Of a DNA stretch of 36,471 nt, positions 8,718-21,285 are shown one piece after another. Positions within the stretch are counted from its first letter, which is position 1. Every line of letters begins with the position of its first letter. Under the pieces are notes generated by a model. That model saw only the letters and a list, made by a program, of their open reading frames with translations. It did no database searches and was not told the DNA's origin. The position numbers and the translations under genes are program-made. The DNA comes from Bacteroidales bacterium (GTDB lineage: Bacteria; Bacteroidota; Bacteroidia; Bacteroidales; VadinHA17), in contig JALONU010000019.1 of NCBI GenBank assembly GCA_025454775.1, positions 1 to 36,471 on the forward strand, read 5' to 3'.

Positions 8718-9759
8718 AGTAACTATGATTAAAGAGAGGTTATACGGAAAGACGCTGAATGAGCTGATTGCTGTAGCAAGGAGAGTCAAGCTTCCCGGGT
8801 TCGCGGCACGTCAGATCGCAGACTGGCTCTATAAGAAGGAGATCTCGGAGATAGACGAGATGACTAACCTTTCCAAACAAATGAGGAGCCTTCTGAGCGG
8901 GGAATACGAGGTAGGTCTTTCAGCTCCCTTAAATGAATCAGCCAGCAGTGACGGCACAAAGAAATATCTTTTTAAAGTACTCAGTGACAAATATATAGAA
9001 ACTGCATACATTCCCGACGATGACAGGGCAACGATTTGTGTCTCAACACAGGCAGGCTGCAAGATGGGATGTATCTTCTGCATGACCGGGAGGCAGGGAT
9101 TCCAGGGAAACCTTTCCTCCAACGAGATACTTAACCAGTTAAGGAGTCTGCCTGAGTTCAGAAAACTCACAAACATGGTTTTCATGGGAATGGGAGAACC
9201 TCTCGACAACCTGGCCGAGCTTCTGAAAAGCCTGGAAATTCTGACATCCGAATGGGGTTATGCATGGAGCCCGACGAGGATCACCGTCAGCACCGTAGGA
9301 CTCAAGTCAGCCATCAGTGAGTTCCTTGAAAAAAGCCGGTGTCACCTTGCCGTGAGCCTCCATTCGCCCTTTGACGAGGAAAGGAGGAAGCTAATGCCCA
9401 TTCAGAGGACCAACTCAGTGAAGGAGGTGCTCGATATAATCAGAAATTTCGATTTCAACGGTCAGAGGCGGGTATCTTTTGAATACATACTCTTCAAGGG
9501 GATGAACGACTCTCCTGCACATATAAAGGAGCTGGCTCGTATCCTGAACGGTATAAAGTGCAGGATCAACATAATAAGGTTCCACAGAATACCAGGTTCA
9601 GAATTCTTTAGTCCCGATATGGAGGAAACGATAAGGTTCAAGGAAGCTCTTAATGCGAAGGGGATACTTACCACAATAAGGGCTTCGAGGGGTGAAGATA
9701 TTCAGGCAGCGTGCGGATTATTGTCGACTCTTGAGCAAAACAGGAATAATCAGGGATGA
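8713..9759 (+). CDS. rlmN: 23S rRNA (adenine(2503)-C(2))-methyltransferase RlmN (true start may be 8725)
   Basis: Radical SAM motif CKMGCIFCMTGRQGFQGNLS; LYGKTLNELIAVARRVKLPGFAARQIADWLYKKEI; HLAVSLHSPFDEERRKLMPI. Confidence 0.95.
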   Translation: MTVTMIKERLYGKTLNELIAVARRVKLPGFAARQIADWLYKKEISEIDEMTNLSKQMRSLLSGEYEVGLSAPLNESASSDGTKKYLFKVLSDKYIETAYIPDDDRATICVSTQAGCKMGCIFCMTGRQGFQGNLSSNEILNQLRSLPEFRKLTNMVFMGMGEPLDNLAELLKSLEILTSEWGYAWSPTRITVSTVGLKSAISEFLEKSRCHLAVSLHSPFDEERRKLMPIQRTNSVKEVLDIIRNFDFNGQRRVSFEYILFKGMNDSPAHIKELARILNGIKCRINIIRFHRIPGSEFFSPDMEETIRFKEALNAKGILTTIRASRGEDIQAACGLLSTLEQNRNNQG

Positions 9760-11195
9760 AGAGGAACTTTCTTGTCATAGTATTCTGTATGCTGGCAACA
9801 GCACTGCTTTCACAGCAGCGATCCTTCACGGATTTCCTGGCTGATTCGGTTATGGAACATGCAGCCGTGTCGTTCTGTATTGCAGATGCAGACAGCGGAA
9901 AGATCATTTTCACGCGTAACAGTGAAAGAAGTCTTATACCTGCTTCCGTGATGAAGCTGGTAACAAGTTCGGCGGCCATAGAACTTCTGGGCCCCGATTA
10001 CAGGTTCAAAACCTCCATAGGGTATACCGGCAGGATCTCGAAATTCTTCAATATACTTAACGGGGATATCGTGATCAGGGGAGGCGGTGATCCTTCCCTG
10101 GGTTCGGAAAGGTTTCCGGGACATAATGCTGGCTTCACCGATACATGGATCAGTAAGCTCAGGGAATTGGATATCAGAGATATTACCGGAGGAATTATTA
10201 CAGACGATTCATATTACGATTATCTTCCCGTACCTGCCAAATGGCTTTGGGAGGACGCCGGTAATTACTATGGTGCCGGGGCTTACGGCCTGTCTATTTT
10301 CGACAATACCTACCAGATCCATCTTAGTGTTTCAAACGACAGCTCAAAGCTTTACATCACAGGCATCACACCTGCCGAATGCAAGTTCGAGTTTTCGAAC
10401 TGGCTTGTGGCAGCAGGTACTGCCGACAAGGGATATGTATTTGCAGCGCCTTACAGCACCAACGGCTGGCTCGCAGGAACTCTTCCGTCAAATCTCAGGG
10501 ATTTTGTACTCCAGGCCTCCATCGCGGATCCCCCACTGATCATGGCAAAGCTGATGGATCAGAAATGCCGTGATGCAGGGATAAGGGTTGCGACATACCC
10601 CACCACAACAAGACTGATGCAGAGACCTGTAAAGCAGGATGTTAAGATAATTGATGAAATAATATCTCCTCCCCTCTCTGGTATCATTGAAGTGCTGAAC
10701 CACGAGAGTGTTAATCTCTATGCAGAACACCTTCTGAAGGAACTGGGGAAAGTATACAGGGACAGCGGATCCACTGAGAAAGGAATAGAAGTTGTCCGGG
10801 AATTTCTGTCCTCGGCAGGTGTTTCTTCCGATGGCATGTTCATGGAAGACGGCAGCGGACTGTCGCCTCTGAATGCAGTAAGCTCCGAATCGATTGTCTC
10901 TCTGCTTTTCCAGATGAAAAAGAAGGGCAGGCATTTCAGTGAATTTTATGCATCCCTTCCTGAGGCGGGTATTGAAGGAACGTTGAAAAACAGTTTCAGG
11001 GATCAGGTCTTCGTCTCCAGGCTGAGAGCAAAGAGCGGGTCGATGACCAGGGTCAGGAGCTATGCGGGATACCTGAAGGCTAATAGTGGAAAGGAATTGA
11101 TATTCTGCATAATAGTCAACAATTTTTCAGGTTCACACCAGCGGGTCATAGGTCACATAGAGGAAATACTCAAAGAGGTGATCGAGTCGATGTAA
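9756..11195 (+). CDS. dacB: D-alanyl-D-alanine carboxypeptidase/endopeptidase (PBP4)
   Basis: SxxK (SVMKLVTS), SVN-like motif (HESVNLYAEHLL), MEDGSGLSPLNAVS, KSGSM; ATGA overlap with rlmN. Confidence 0.93.
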   Translation: MKRNFLVIVFCMLATALLSQQRSFTDFLADSVMEHAAVSFCIADADSGKIIFTRNSERSLIPASVMKLVTSSAAIELLGPDYRFKTSIGYTGRISKFFNILNGDIVIRGGGDPSLGSERFPGHNAGFTDTWISKLRELDIRDITGGIITDDSYYDYLPVPAKWLWEDAGNYYGAGAYGLSIFDNTYQIHLSVSNDSSKLYITGITPAECKFEFSNWLVAAGTADKGYVFAAPYSTNGWLAGTLPSNLRDFVLQASIADPPLIMAKLMDQKCRDAGIRVATYPTTTRLMQRPVKQDVKIIDEIISPPLSGIIEVLNHESVNLYAEHLLKELGKVYRDSGSTEKGIEVVREFLSSAGVSSDGMFMEDGSGLSPLNAVSSESIVSLLFQMKKKGRHFSEFYASLPEAGIEGTLKNSFRDQVFVSRLRAKSGSMTRVRSYAGYLKANSGKELIFCIIVNNFSGSHQRVIGHIEEILKEVIESM

Positions 11196-11232
11196 AGTTC
11201 TGCAGTACAGGTTCAGGGGAGATAAATAATAT

Positions 11233-14330
<3,098 letters not shown>

Positions 14331-14495
14331 TCAAACAGCACAAGCATGAGAGCTTTTTTATCTCATTTCCGATACACTTTCTGAATGTTTTTCCGGGGAA
14401 AGGAGAGCAACCGGTCTTTCACCTCCGTATCTACAAAAAAAGACCTCTCAACTTCTACTTTAAACAATTGATATAATGGATATTAGATAATAGTA

Positions 14496-14503
14496 CAAAG
14501 ATA
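14496..14503 (-). promoter_or_regulatory. weak candidate -7 element (TATCTTTG) upstream of gyrB
   Basis: + strand CAAAGATA; matches TAnnTTTG but has no well-spaced TTTG; 175 nt upstream of gyrB. Confidence 0.25.
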
Positions 14504-14580
14504 CTAAAAAATGCGGACTTTTTGTTAAGGAAATGTTATTTTTTATGCACAATCAGCCGGAGAAATCAACAGCCCTAAAA

Positions 14581-14683
14581 AGTCTTGCAGTCCTGCAGTC
14601 CTGCAGTCGTGCGGTCCTATAAGACTTCATGACTACAGACTGCAGGACTGCAGGACTGCAAGACTGTAAAACTGCAAGACTAT
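14581..14683. repeat. 8-bp word arrays in inverted orientation, forming a 28-bp perfect inverted repeat
   Basis: Left arm AGTCTTGCAGTCCTGCAGTCCTGCAGTC (14581-14608) is the exact reverse complement of right arm GACTGCAGGACTGCAGGACTGCAAGACT (14638-14665); 29-nt loop; both arms are built from ~8-bp units (AGTCCTGC / GCAGGACT). Confidence 0.9.
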
Positions 14684-16383
14684 CAAAGACTGTAGCTGAA
14701 GCCGACCATGAGGATAAATCTCTGTGTCGGGTAATAGGCGTACTGGTAGTATTTCCCGAAAGCTATATTATTTGCCTTCAGCCAGAATGAGAGGATCTTT
14801 GTATACCGGTACTCGGCATTCAGGTTAATATTCACATGCACAGGTTCCTTTCCTGCCAGAGGAAGGAGAACATTCCTGTCCATCACTGCCAGCTGCCGGT
14901 TTCCGAGAGCCGTAATGTCGGCACCGGCAATGATCTTGTTCCTCAGGCTGTATTTCAGTCCAAGTGTCGCATCCCAGTCAGGCTTGCCAAGCGGCAGTTC
15001 CGGCAACGTCATGGAGTAATTGTACCAATTGGCATATAATCCATACCAGATCTTTTCAAGTATGGTCCCCGTCATCTCCCCGTGGATGTTCAGCACCTCA
15101 CCGTCATCCACCACTGGGGCGAAGAAGTTGCCGGCCTGCGGAGAAATAAGGTCTGCCGTATCAACCTGATTGGCAAAGAATATCATATCGCTGATGACCG
15201 AATAGGAAGCAGAGACCAGGTAATTCCCGCCTATTCCGTTATTGCCGTTAAGTCCGGCTTTTACAACAAGATCGTGGCTTGTGTTGGGCAGTCTGAAAAG
15301 AGATCCGTCGCGCAGAAGGAATGGATTCTCCAGGATGATGTTCCTGGGTTCGTTCCTTTCAAGCCTGCCTGTAAGGGATGCCTGGAACCTGACAAATGAA
15401 GGTACGATACTGAACCCGAAACTGACGTCAGGGTAAATATGGAACTTCGGGTTATCCGTCATGTTCCTGTCAAGAAGCAGCTGAAGGCCTCCCTTGAAGT
15501 TCCATTGCGGAGTGCTCTTCTTTATGAACGGACTAACGGAAAAAAGGTACTTAGACTTGTCGTACAGCAACCTGGAAAGCGACCAGAACTGGAATTCCAG
15601 TCCTGATCCGATGTAAAATCCCTCATACTTTGTTGCTGCCATACCGTTAAGCCCAATATTATGCTGTGTTCTTTCGGAGGTATGGTAGAAGTAATCGTAA
15701 TTAAGGTCTATGTCGTATGAAAAGCGCGTTGAATCGAGTGTCAGGGATCCGAAGGAAAGGTCTGCGCCAAGGTTGTTGTATCCCATTTTGACATCCTTCC
15801 TTTCCAGACTGTAATCATGGACGATAGTGTCGTACCCATATGCATAGCGCACCTTTTGTTCAAAATCGACGGATCCTTCAAGCAGGTAACCCCTGAAGAA
15901 CTTCTTCCCGTAGAGGGCGACGTCATTATCCATATAGCCAGCATAGACCCTGTCGTCGTTCTGAAGCTTAAGGCTTCCGTTGGTGGAAAAATGCCTGCCA
16001 TAAAATCCGATTGCATTCCGCTTGGACCTTTCGTTTGTAATGCTGACTTCGGCCATAGGTGTTACGTGTGTCCCGAATCCCAGTTTTACGAAGCTCTTGT
16101 AAAGTTTCGGAAGAGGATCGGGGAGCAGGGCTGCCGGTTTGATGGGACTTATTGTATAATCCGGTGTGAATGTGGTTGCTGCGATGTCGTAGGTGAAATG
16201 CGAAACAAGCCGGGCAGTGTCCTTGATGTCAGGCAGGAAGCTTCTCTTCCTGAACTCGGGGAGAGAGGGTTTGTAGGGATTATACAGTACAACTTCCCTT
16301 TCGAGATCCTTCTGATCAACCTGGGCTGAAGCAAAAAGGCATGCCAGGAAAACAAGGGGTATAGTAGTCAGTATTCTTTTCAT
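14683..16383 (-). CDS. outer-membrane beta-barrel protein
   Basis: Signal peptide MKRILTTIPLVFLACLFASAQ; alternating amphipathic beta-strands, terminal ...QRFILMVGFSYSL; adjacent to a TPR protein gene. Confidence 0.75.
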   Translation of the reverse strand: MKRILTTIPLVFLACLFASAQVDQKDLEREVVLYNPYKPSLPEFRKRSFLPDIKDTARLVSHFTYDIAATTFTPDYTISPIKPAALLPDPLPKLYKSFVKLGFGTHVTPMAEVSITNERSKRNAIGFYGRHFSTNGSLKLQNDDRVYAGYMDNDVALYGKKFFRGYLLEGSVDFEQKVRYAYGYDTIVHDYSLERKDVKMGYNNLGADLSFGSLTLDSTRFSYDIDLNYDYFYHTSERTQHNIGLNGMAATKYEGFYIGSGLEFQFWSLSRLLYDKSKYLFSVSPFIKKSTPQWNFKGGLQLLLDRNMTDNPKFHIYPDVSFGFSIVPSFVRFQASLTGRLERNEPRNIILENPFLLRDGSLFRLPNTSHDLVVKAGLNGNNGIGGNYLVSASYSVISDMIFFANQVDTADLISPQAGNFFAPVVDDGEVLNIHGEMTGTILEKIWYGLYANWYNYSMTLPELPLGKPDWDATLGLKYSLRNKIIAGADITALGNRQLAVMDRNVLLPLAGKEPVHVNINLNAEYRYTKILSFWLKANNIAFGKYYQYAYYPTQRFILMVGFSYSL

Positions 16384-16418
16384 TTCACTTCGGTTTCTTT
16401 CCCTTGACTGGTTATAGT

Positions 16419-19400
16419 TCAGTTTGTTTGATTGAGTGCATCAAGCCTAGATTTAACCTCATCAAGAATGCCGTCATTGTTAACAGTGTAGTAATCTCTC
16501 AGGCTCTCGAGAGTGACCCTTGCCTGGAGGCGGTCTCCCTTCCTGAGACTAATATCGGAGAGCAGGATGAACATTTTTGCCATCCAGTACTGGTGCGGGG
16601 TGTTCTGGTCGATGAATTCCGACACTATCTTCTCCGATTCATCCGTCTGGTCTTTTTTATAAAGTAGTTCAGCCACCCTGTATTTTGATTCTGCACCTTC
16701 GGCGCTTGCCACTTCGGTAGCTACCTTTCTGAAATCGGACAGCGAGACATCAAAATTATTAAGGCTGTAATTTGCCTTTGCCCTCATGAATGTCGCCTCG
16801 CGTGAAAGTTCTTCAGGAATGCCGGCGGTGTTTGTGATCTTGTCTGCAGCAACTATTGTTTTTTGGGCGTCTCCCAGCTGGTAAGCCGACCTGAGTTCAC
16901 CTCCGAGGGCGGTTCTTTTCACATCAGCATTCGATGCATTCTTTCCCAGGCGCTCATAATACTCAAGGGATCTTTCAAAATCCTCCCTCGAATAGTAAAT
17001 ACCAGCGGCCTGCCCGACAGCCTGTTCTGTGAATTGATTAACAGGAGCTCCCGCAATGGTAACATATAACTTCAGGGCCTCTTCCTCATTGCCGGTTTTC
17101 CTGAAGCATTCAGCCAGGTAGAACTGTGCATTCTGAAGGAAGCTTCCGGAGGGGAATTCGCTGATATAGTTTCTGAAGACTTCGGTCGCTCTCTGGTACT
17201 TGCCGGTTATATAAAGATTCTCTCCCGATGCATAAAGGAGTGAATCCTTTTCCGAAAGGTTCACGTCGCCGTATCCCTGCAGGGTCTTGACATAGGTGAA
17301 GTAGCTGTCCACATCGTTCATAGCTACATATGCATTCTTCAGACCGGTAAGTGAAGCCCTGGCCTCAGGGGTGGATCTGAATTTCTCGACCACCCGCTTG
17401 TACTGGATTATTGCCTTTTCGCTCTGGTCAGTGTTGTAATAGAGAAGTCCCAGCTGAACCATGGCCCGTGGCACAAAAGGACTTTCCGGGAATGAGTTTA
17501 TCACTGTGTTGAAGTCTGCTTCCCCGCGCGGAAAATCCTCCAGGGCAACATATGCTCTTCCTCTTTCGAAAATTGCACTCGGTACATAGGACGAAGACGG
17601 ATAACGTGTCGTCAGCGAAGAGAGCGCCTCAGCTTTCCCTCTCTGGTCATTCATGAGTCCCAGGCAGAATCCCTTCTGGAACATGGCATAGTCGGCATCC
17701 ACCTTGCCGAAATCGATTACCTTGTCGTAATATGAGATCGCAGGTGCATATGAAGTCGTAATATAGTAACAGTCGGCTATTCTGTTCCGGGCATCGGCCA
17801 TAACCTCCGACCTTACGTTAACCACCTGTGATTCAAAATTCTTGAAGTGAACGATGGCATTTGTGTAATCCTTGAGATTAAAAAGTGCATACCCGAGGTT
17901 ATACCTGAGCAGCGAATTCTCGCTGAGCCCCGAGGAGCCGGGGATCCCTATGAAAGTTTTATAGTCGCTGCCTGCCTCTTCATACCTGCCGAGCCTGTAT
18001 AAAGCCTCGCCCTTCCAGTATACTGACCTTGCCCTCAGCTGCAGGTTGTACTTTTCATACCTGAGGGATTTTTCGAACATTGAAACCGCAGCTTCCAGCT
18101 CGAGGTTTTTAAAGAGCTCGAGGCCTCTGAAGAAGGCCACACGCTGATATGCTTCCTCAAGCCTGTCGTTCTTGTTCGGGATCCTGTCGAGTGAAGCCAG
18201 CGCAGCCTTGTAGTTTTTCACCTGCATATAGGTGCTGATAAGGTAAGTGTAAGCCTCATCAATATTCGGTGAGGAGGGGAATCTTTCAATATAGTCCTGG
18301 AAAGCATTTATCACTTCCCCGAAAGGCGAATAGGAAGTTTCGTAAGCCAGCTTTGCATAGCTGAACAGGGCCTGCTCCTCTATATTCCTGTCGAAGCTCA
18401 TTTTTGAAGCTTCGGAGAAACCAAGCTGCGCCCGTTTCTTATCGCCTTTCTTCAGGTAGCAGTCGCCCAGTATGAACCATATATTCTGCCCTAGCTGATC
18501 GTTCGTGGCGCCAATGTTTTTAAGGATATTGATGGCTTTGTCGTAGTCTCCCGTCATGTAATAGCAATATCCCAGCTGAAACTTATCTTCCTTTCCGCTG
18601 ATCTTGGTGCCGCTGGCGAATTTCTCAAGATACGGGAGAGCCTCCGTGAAATTACCCTTATTGTACCAGGCATCTCCTATGAACCTGTAAATTTCGAGTG
18701 CCCTGGCCTGACCTGCCGATTCAAGAAGCTGGGGTGCAATTGCAAGGATCTGATCGTAATCCTTTTTGAGATAGAGGATCTGAACTATGTAGAAGGGGAC
18801 AACACCGCCGAATGTTTCATCATCCCTGAGCCTGTTGAATCCCTCCAATGCGGTCTCGTACATTTTCTCCTCATAGGCCAGGTGGGAGAAATAGTAAACT
18901 GCAGGAGGTGTGTATTCCGTATCGATATCCTTGATCTCGGAGAACATTACCATAGCTTTGGGCTTGTCGCCCTTTATCATCAGGGAGTATCCGAGGCGGA
19001 AGAAATATTCGGCCTGTTTCTCCGGTGCAAGCTCCCATCTTCTTACCTGTTCGAGGTAGGTTGCAGCCTTCCTGTAACTCTTGTTCTGGTAGAAATAATC
19101 CCCGAGAGCGAGGTACGCTTCGTTGATCCTGGGGCTTTCAGGATGGGACCTGATGAAGCTTACCATTCTGTATTCCGCATCGGGGTTGAAAAGGTTCAGG
19201 GCGGCGAGTGACCGATAGTATTCTGCTTCGGCAGTTTCGATGACATTTGCTCCGGGATTGTTCCTGATAAAAGCGTCGAAGAGACGAATTGCTGCGGGAT
19301 ATTTCTCCTTGTTGAAGAGCTCCATGCCTCTTATGAATTCGGAACCCATATCGGCGTCGGTGAACGGAACCTGCGACGGAGCCTGAACTGCAATAAGAAT

Positions 19401-19439
19401 CAGCAATGCCAGCGCCGGTACAAATCTGTTTCTGTTCAT
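16419..19439 (-). CDS. large tetratricopeptide-repeat protein (exported)
   Basis: Signal peptide plus many TPR-like helical repeats (YPAAIRLFDAFIRNNPG, YRKAATYLEQVRRWELAPEKQAEYFFRLGYSLMIKGD, YDKAINILKNIG...) across 1006 aa. Confidence 0.88.
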   Translation of the reverse strand: MNRNRFVPALALLILIAVQAPSQVPFTDADMGSEFIRGMELFNKEKYPAAIRLFDAFIRNNPGANVIETAEAEYYRSLAALNLFNPDAEYRMVSFIRSHPESPRINEAYLALGDYFYQNKSYRKAATYLEQVRRWELAPEKQAEYFFRLGYSLMIKGDKPKAMVMFSEIKDIDTEYTPPAVYYFSHLAYEEKMYETALEGFNRLRDDETFGGVVPFYIVQILYLKKDYDQILAIAPQLLESAGQARALEIYRFIGDAWYNKGNFTEALPYLEKFASGTKISGKEDKFQLGYCYYMTGDYDKAINILKNIGATNDQLGQNIWFILGDCYLKKGDKKRAQLGFSEASKMSFDRNIEEQALFSYAKLAYETSYSPFGEVINAFQDYIERFPSSPNIDEAYTYLISTYMQVKNYKAALASLDRIPNKNDRLEEAYQRVAFFRGLELFKNLELEAAVSMFEKSLRYEKYNLQLRARSVYWKGEALYRLGRYEEAGSDYKTFIGIPGSSGLSENSLLRYNLGYALFNLKDYTNAIVHFKNFESQVVNVRSEVMADARNRIADCYYITTSYAPAISYYDKVIDFGKVDADYAMFQKGFCLGLMNDQRGKAEALSSLTTRYPSSSYVPSAIFERGRAYVALEDFPRGEADFNTVINSFPESPFVPRAMVQLGLLYYNTDQSEKAIIQYKRVVEKFRSTPEARASLTGLKNAYVAMNDVDSYFTYVKTLQGYGDVNLSEKDSLLYASGENLYITGKYQRATEVFRNYISEFPSGSFLQNAQFYLAECFRKTGNEEEALKLYVTIAGAPVNQFTEQAVGQAAGIYYSREDFERSLEYYERLGKNASNADVKRTALGGELRSAYQLGDAQKTIVAADKITNTAGIPEELSREATFMRAKANYSLNNFDVSLSDFRKVATEVASAEGAESKYRVAELLYKKDQTDESEKIVSEFIDQNTPHQYWMAKMFILLSDISLRKGDRLQARVTLESLRDYYTVNNDGILDEVKSRLDALNQTN

Positions 19440-19663
19440 AATAAGTAATTTTTGGCTTCCCTCATCATCCGGCTAGAACGTAATAATTAATGTAAACATC
19501 GGATAACGTTCTTATTATAAGCCACATATACAACCCTATTTAAAAATGCGATGTAAAATTACAATTATTAAACGCCTGCTGCCGGCCTTTATTACTGATT
19601 TTATCAACATCCAAATATTTTTTATCAATTCTTTCATTATTTTGCAGGCTAAATATCTGCCGG

Positions 19664-20380
19664 ATGCAGGAAACATTACCTCTTGGAGCGATCATAGAAC
19701 TGATAGACTGCAATATATGGCAGCAGGATCACCTGGTTTTGTCGGGGGTAAACCTTCAGGTTAACAAGGGTGAATTCATGTACCTTGTCGGGAAGGTGGG
19801 AAGCGGCAAAACAAGCCTGATAAAGACCCTGAATGCCCAGCTGCCGCTCAGGGACGGTTCTGGTATCGTTGCCGGGTACAATCTTTCAAAGCTTCGGACG
19901 CGCGACATACCCCTGCTGAGGAGGAAAATCGGCATAGTGTTCCAGGATTTCCAGCTTCTTACCGACAGGACCGTGCATGAAAACCTTGAATTTGTCCTGA
20001 AGGCAACAGGCTGGAAGAACAGGCAGGAAACCGATACGCGCATCGGCGAGGTCCTCGAGAAGGTTGGGCTGGGGCTCAAGGGTTACAAGATGCCGCATCA
20101 GCTCTCGGGGGGCGAGCAGCAGCGCGTTGTCATCGGAAGGGCACTCCTGAACGATCCTGAGATCATTCTCGCCGATGAACCGACAGGCAACCTCGATCCT
20201 GAAACATCCGAAGGCATCATCAGGCTTCTCATGGACATAAGCACAACGGGAAGGGCAGTGGTCATTGCCACGCATAACTATACTATCCTGAAGAAATTCC
20301 CGTCGCGGACGGTAAAGTGTGAGGGAGGAAAACTTTCCGAGATCCAGACCGACCAGGAAATAGAGCTCGAAGCCCTTTAG
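19664..20380 (+). CDS. ftsE: cell-division ABC transporter ATP-binding protein FtsE
   Basis: Walker A GKVGSGKTSLIK; IGIVFQDFQLLTDRTVHENLEFVLKATGW; signature HQLSGGEQQRVVIGRALLNDPEIILADEPTGNLDPETSEGI. Confidence 0.9.
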   Translation: MQETLPLGAIIELIDCNIWQQDHLVLSGVNLQVNKGEFMYLVGKVGSGKTSLIKTLNAQLPLRDGSGIVAGYNLSKLRTRDIPLLRRKIGIVFQDFQLLTDRTVHENLEFVLKATGWKNRQETDTRIGEVLEKVGLGLKGYKMPHQLSGGEQQRVVIGRALLNDPEIILADEPTGNLDPETSEGIIRLLMDISTTGRAVVIATHNYTILKKFPSRTVKCEGGKLSEIQTDQEIELEAL

Positions 20381-21285
20381 CTTTTAAAAATCCTTAGCGG
20401 CCACGGCAGCGTGTTCCTGAAAATCCTGTAGAAGGGAACGGCTTTGCTTCCGAATGATTCCATAAATGAAGCAACGGAGGGTATTGAGGATCCTGCAAAA
20501 TCGAGTATTGTTTTTGTGCCTGCTGACTCCCTGATCAGTTCATCAACAACATAATATCCCGTTCTTTTTTCACGACTCCCGGGTGTGTTCACCACAAACA
20601 ACATTGTCTTCCTTCCCTTCACCTCAACGAGGAAAATCCCATAGATCAGCCTCTTCCCTGCTTCTCTCACCCCCAGTATGCGGCCTTTCCTGTTGCTGAC
20701 ACAATACTTCATCAGGTTTCCCAGCCTGTCATAATCCCGCTGCCTTATACCACGGAGATGTATTCCCCTGTTCTGCCTGAAAAGGCTTATCAGTTCTTCC
20801 GGTTCAATGTCCTCAACCAGCTCATACTTCTCTTTTGATCCCTTATCGATATTTCTTATGCAATGAGCAGAGAAGCTTTTCCTGAGTTCTTCATAGGGCC
20901 GCGAAAGATCGAGCTCGTAGTTTGCCCTGGGTGTCATCCGGAAATCGTCGCTGCTGATCCTCTGTCCTATACAGAGATCCACAAGCCAATAGAAATCAGG
21001 GATATAGTCAATAAACTCGTTAGCTTTCCCCTCCTGCGATCCGTCGGGAGAATATATTCCCAGCTGCTGGAGAAAGTTTGGTGTGGCGATATAATGAATT
21101 CCGTATTTTGTCGAACAGGGCAGAGGAAATACAGATCCGTAACCGTCATCTGTCAGTGCTTCCCATCCCGGTGCCATGATATCGAGATACCATGAGTAAG
21201 CATAGGGTACCGGGCCTGCTGAGTGTTTAATGCAGTTGTCCCACTGTTCACGGTCTATCTCGGCGTTTTTAAGGTAGTTTATCAT
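20377..21285 (-). CDS. GNAT/FemAB-like acyltransferase family protein
   Basis: ORF track start is 21336, but internal Met MINYLKNAEIDREQWDNCIKHS at 21285 gives a 4-bp overlap with the upstream gene. Sequence ...SFSAHCIRNIDKGSKEKYELVEDIEPEELISLFRQNRG... resembles FemAB/GNAT-fold proteins of Bacteroidota. Confidence 0.6.
   Translation of the reverse strand: MINYLKNAEIDREQWDNCIKHSAGPVPYAYSWYLDIMAPGWEALTDDGYGSVFPLPCSTKYGIHYIATPNFLQQLGIYSPDGSQEGKANEFIDYIPDFYWLVDLCIGQRISSDDFRMTPRANYELDLSRPYEELRKSFSAHCIRNIDKGSKEKYELVEDIEPEELISLFRQNRGIHLRGIRQRDYDRLGNLMKYCVSNRKGRILGVREAGKRLIYGIFLVEVKGRKTMLFVVNTPGSREKRTGYYVVDELIRESAGTKTILDFAGSSIPSVASFMESFGSKAVPFYRIFRNTLPWPLRIFKS

Noticed and set aside
15817-16329. 170-aa ORF antisense to the beta-barrel gene
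   Set aside because: Shadow ORF opposite a clear outer-membrane protein gene.
19630-19663. Possible Bacteroidota promoter before ftsE (TATTTTG)
   Set aside because: Spacing inside the -7 motif is one base short of TAnnTTTG and no -33 element is clear.
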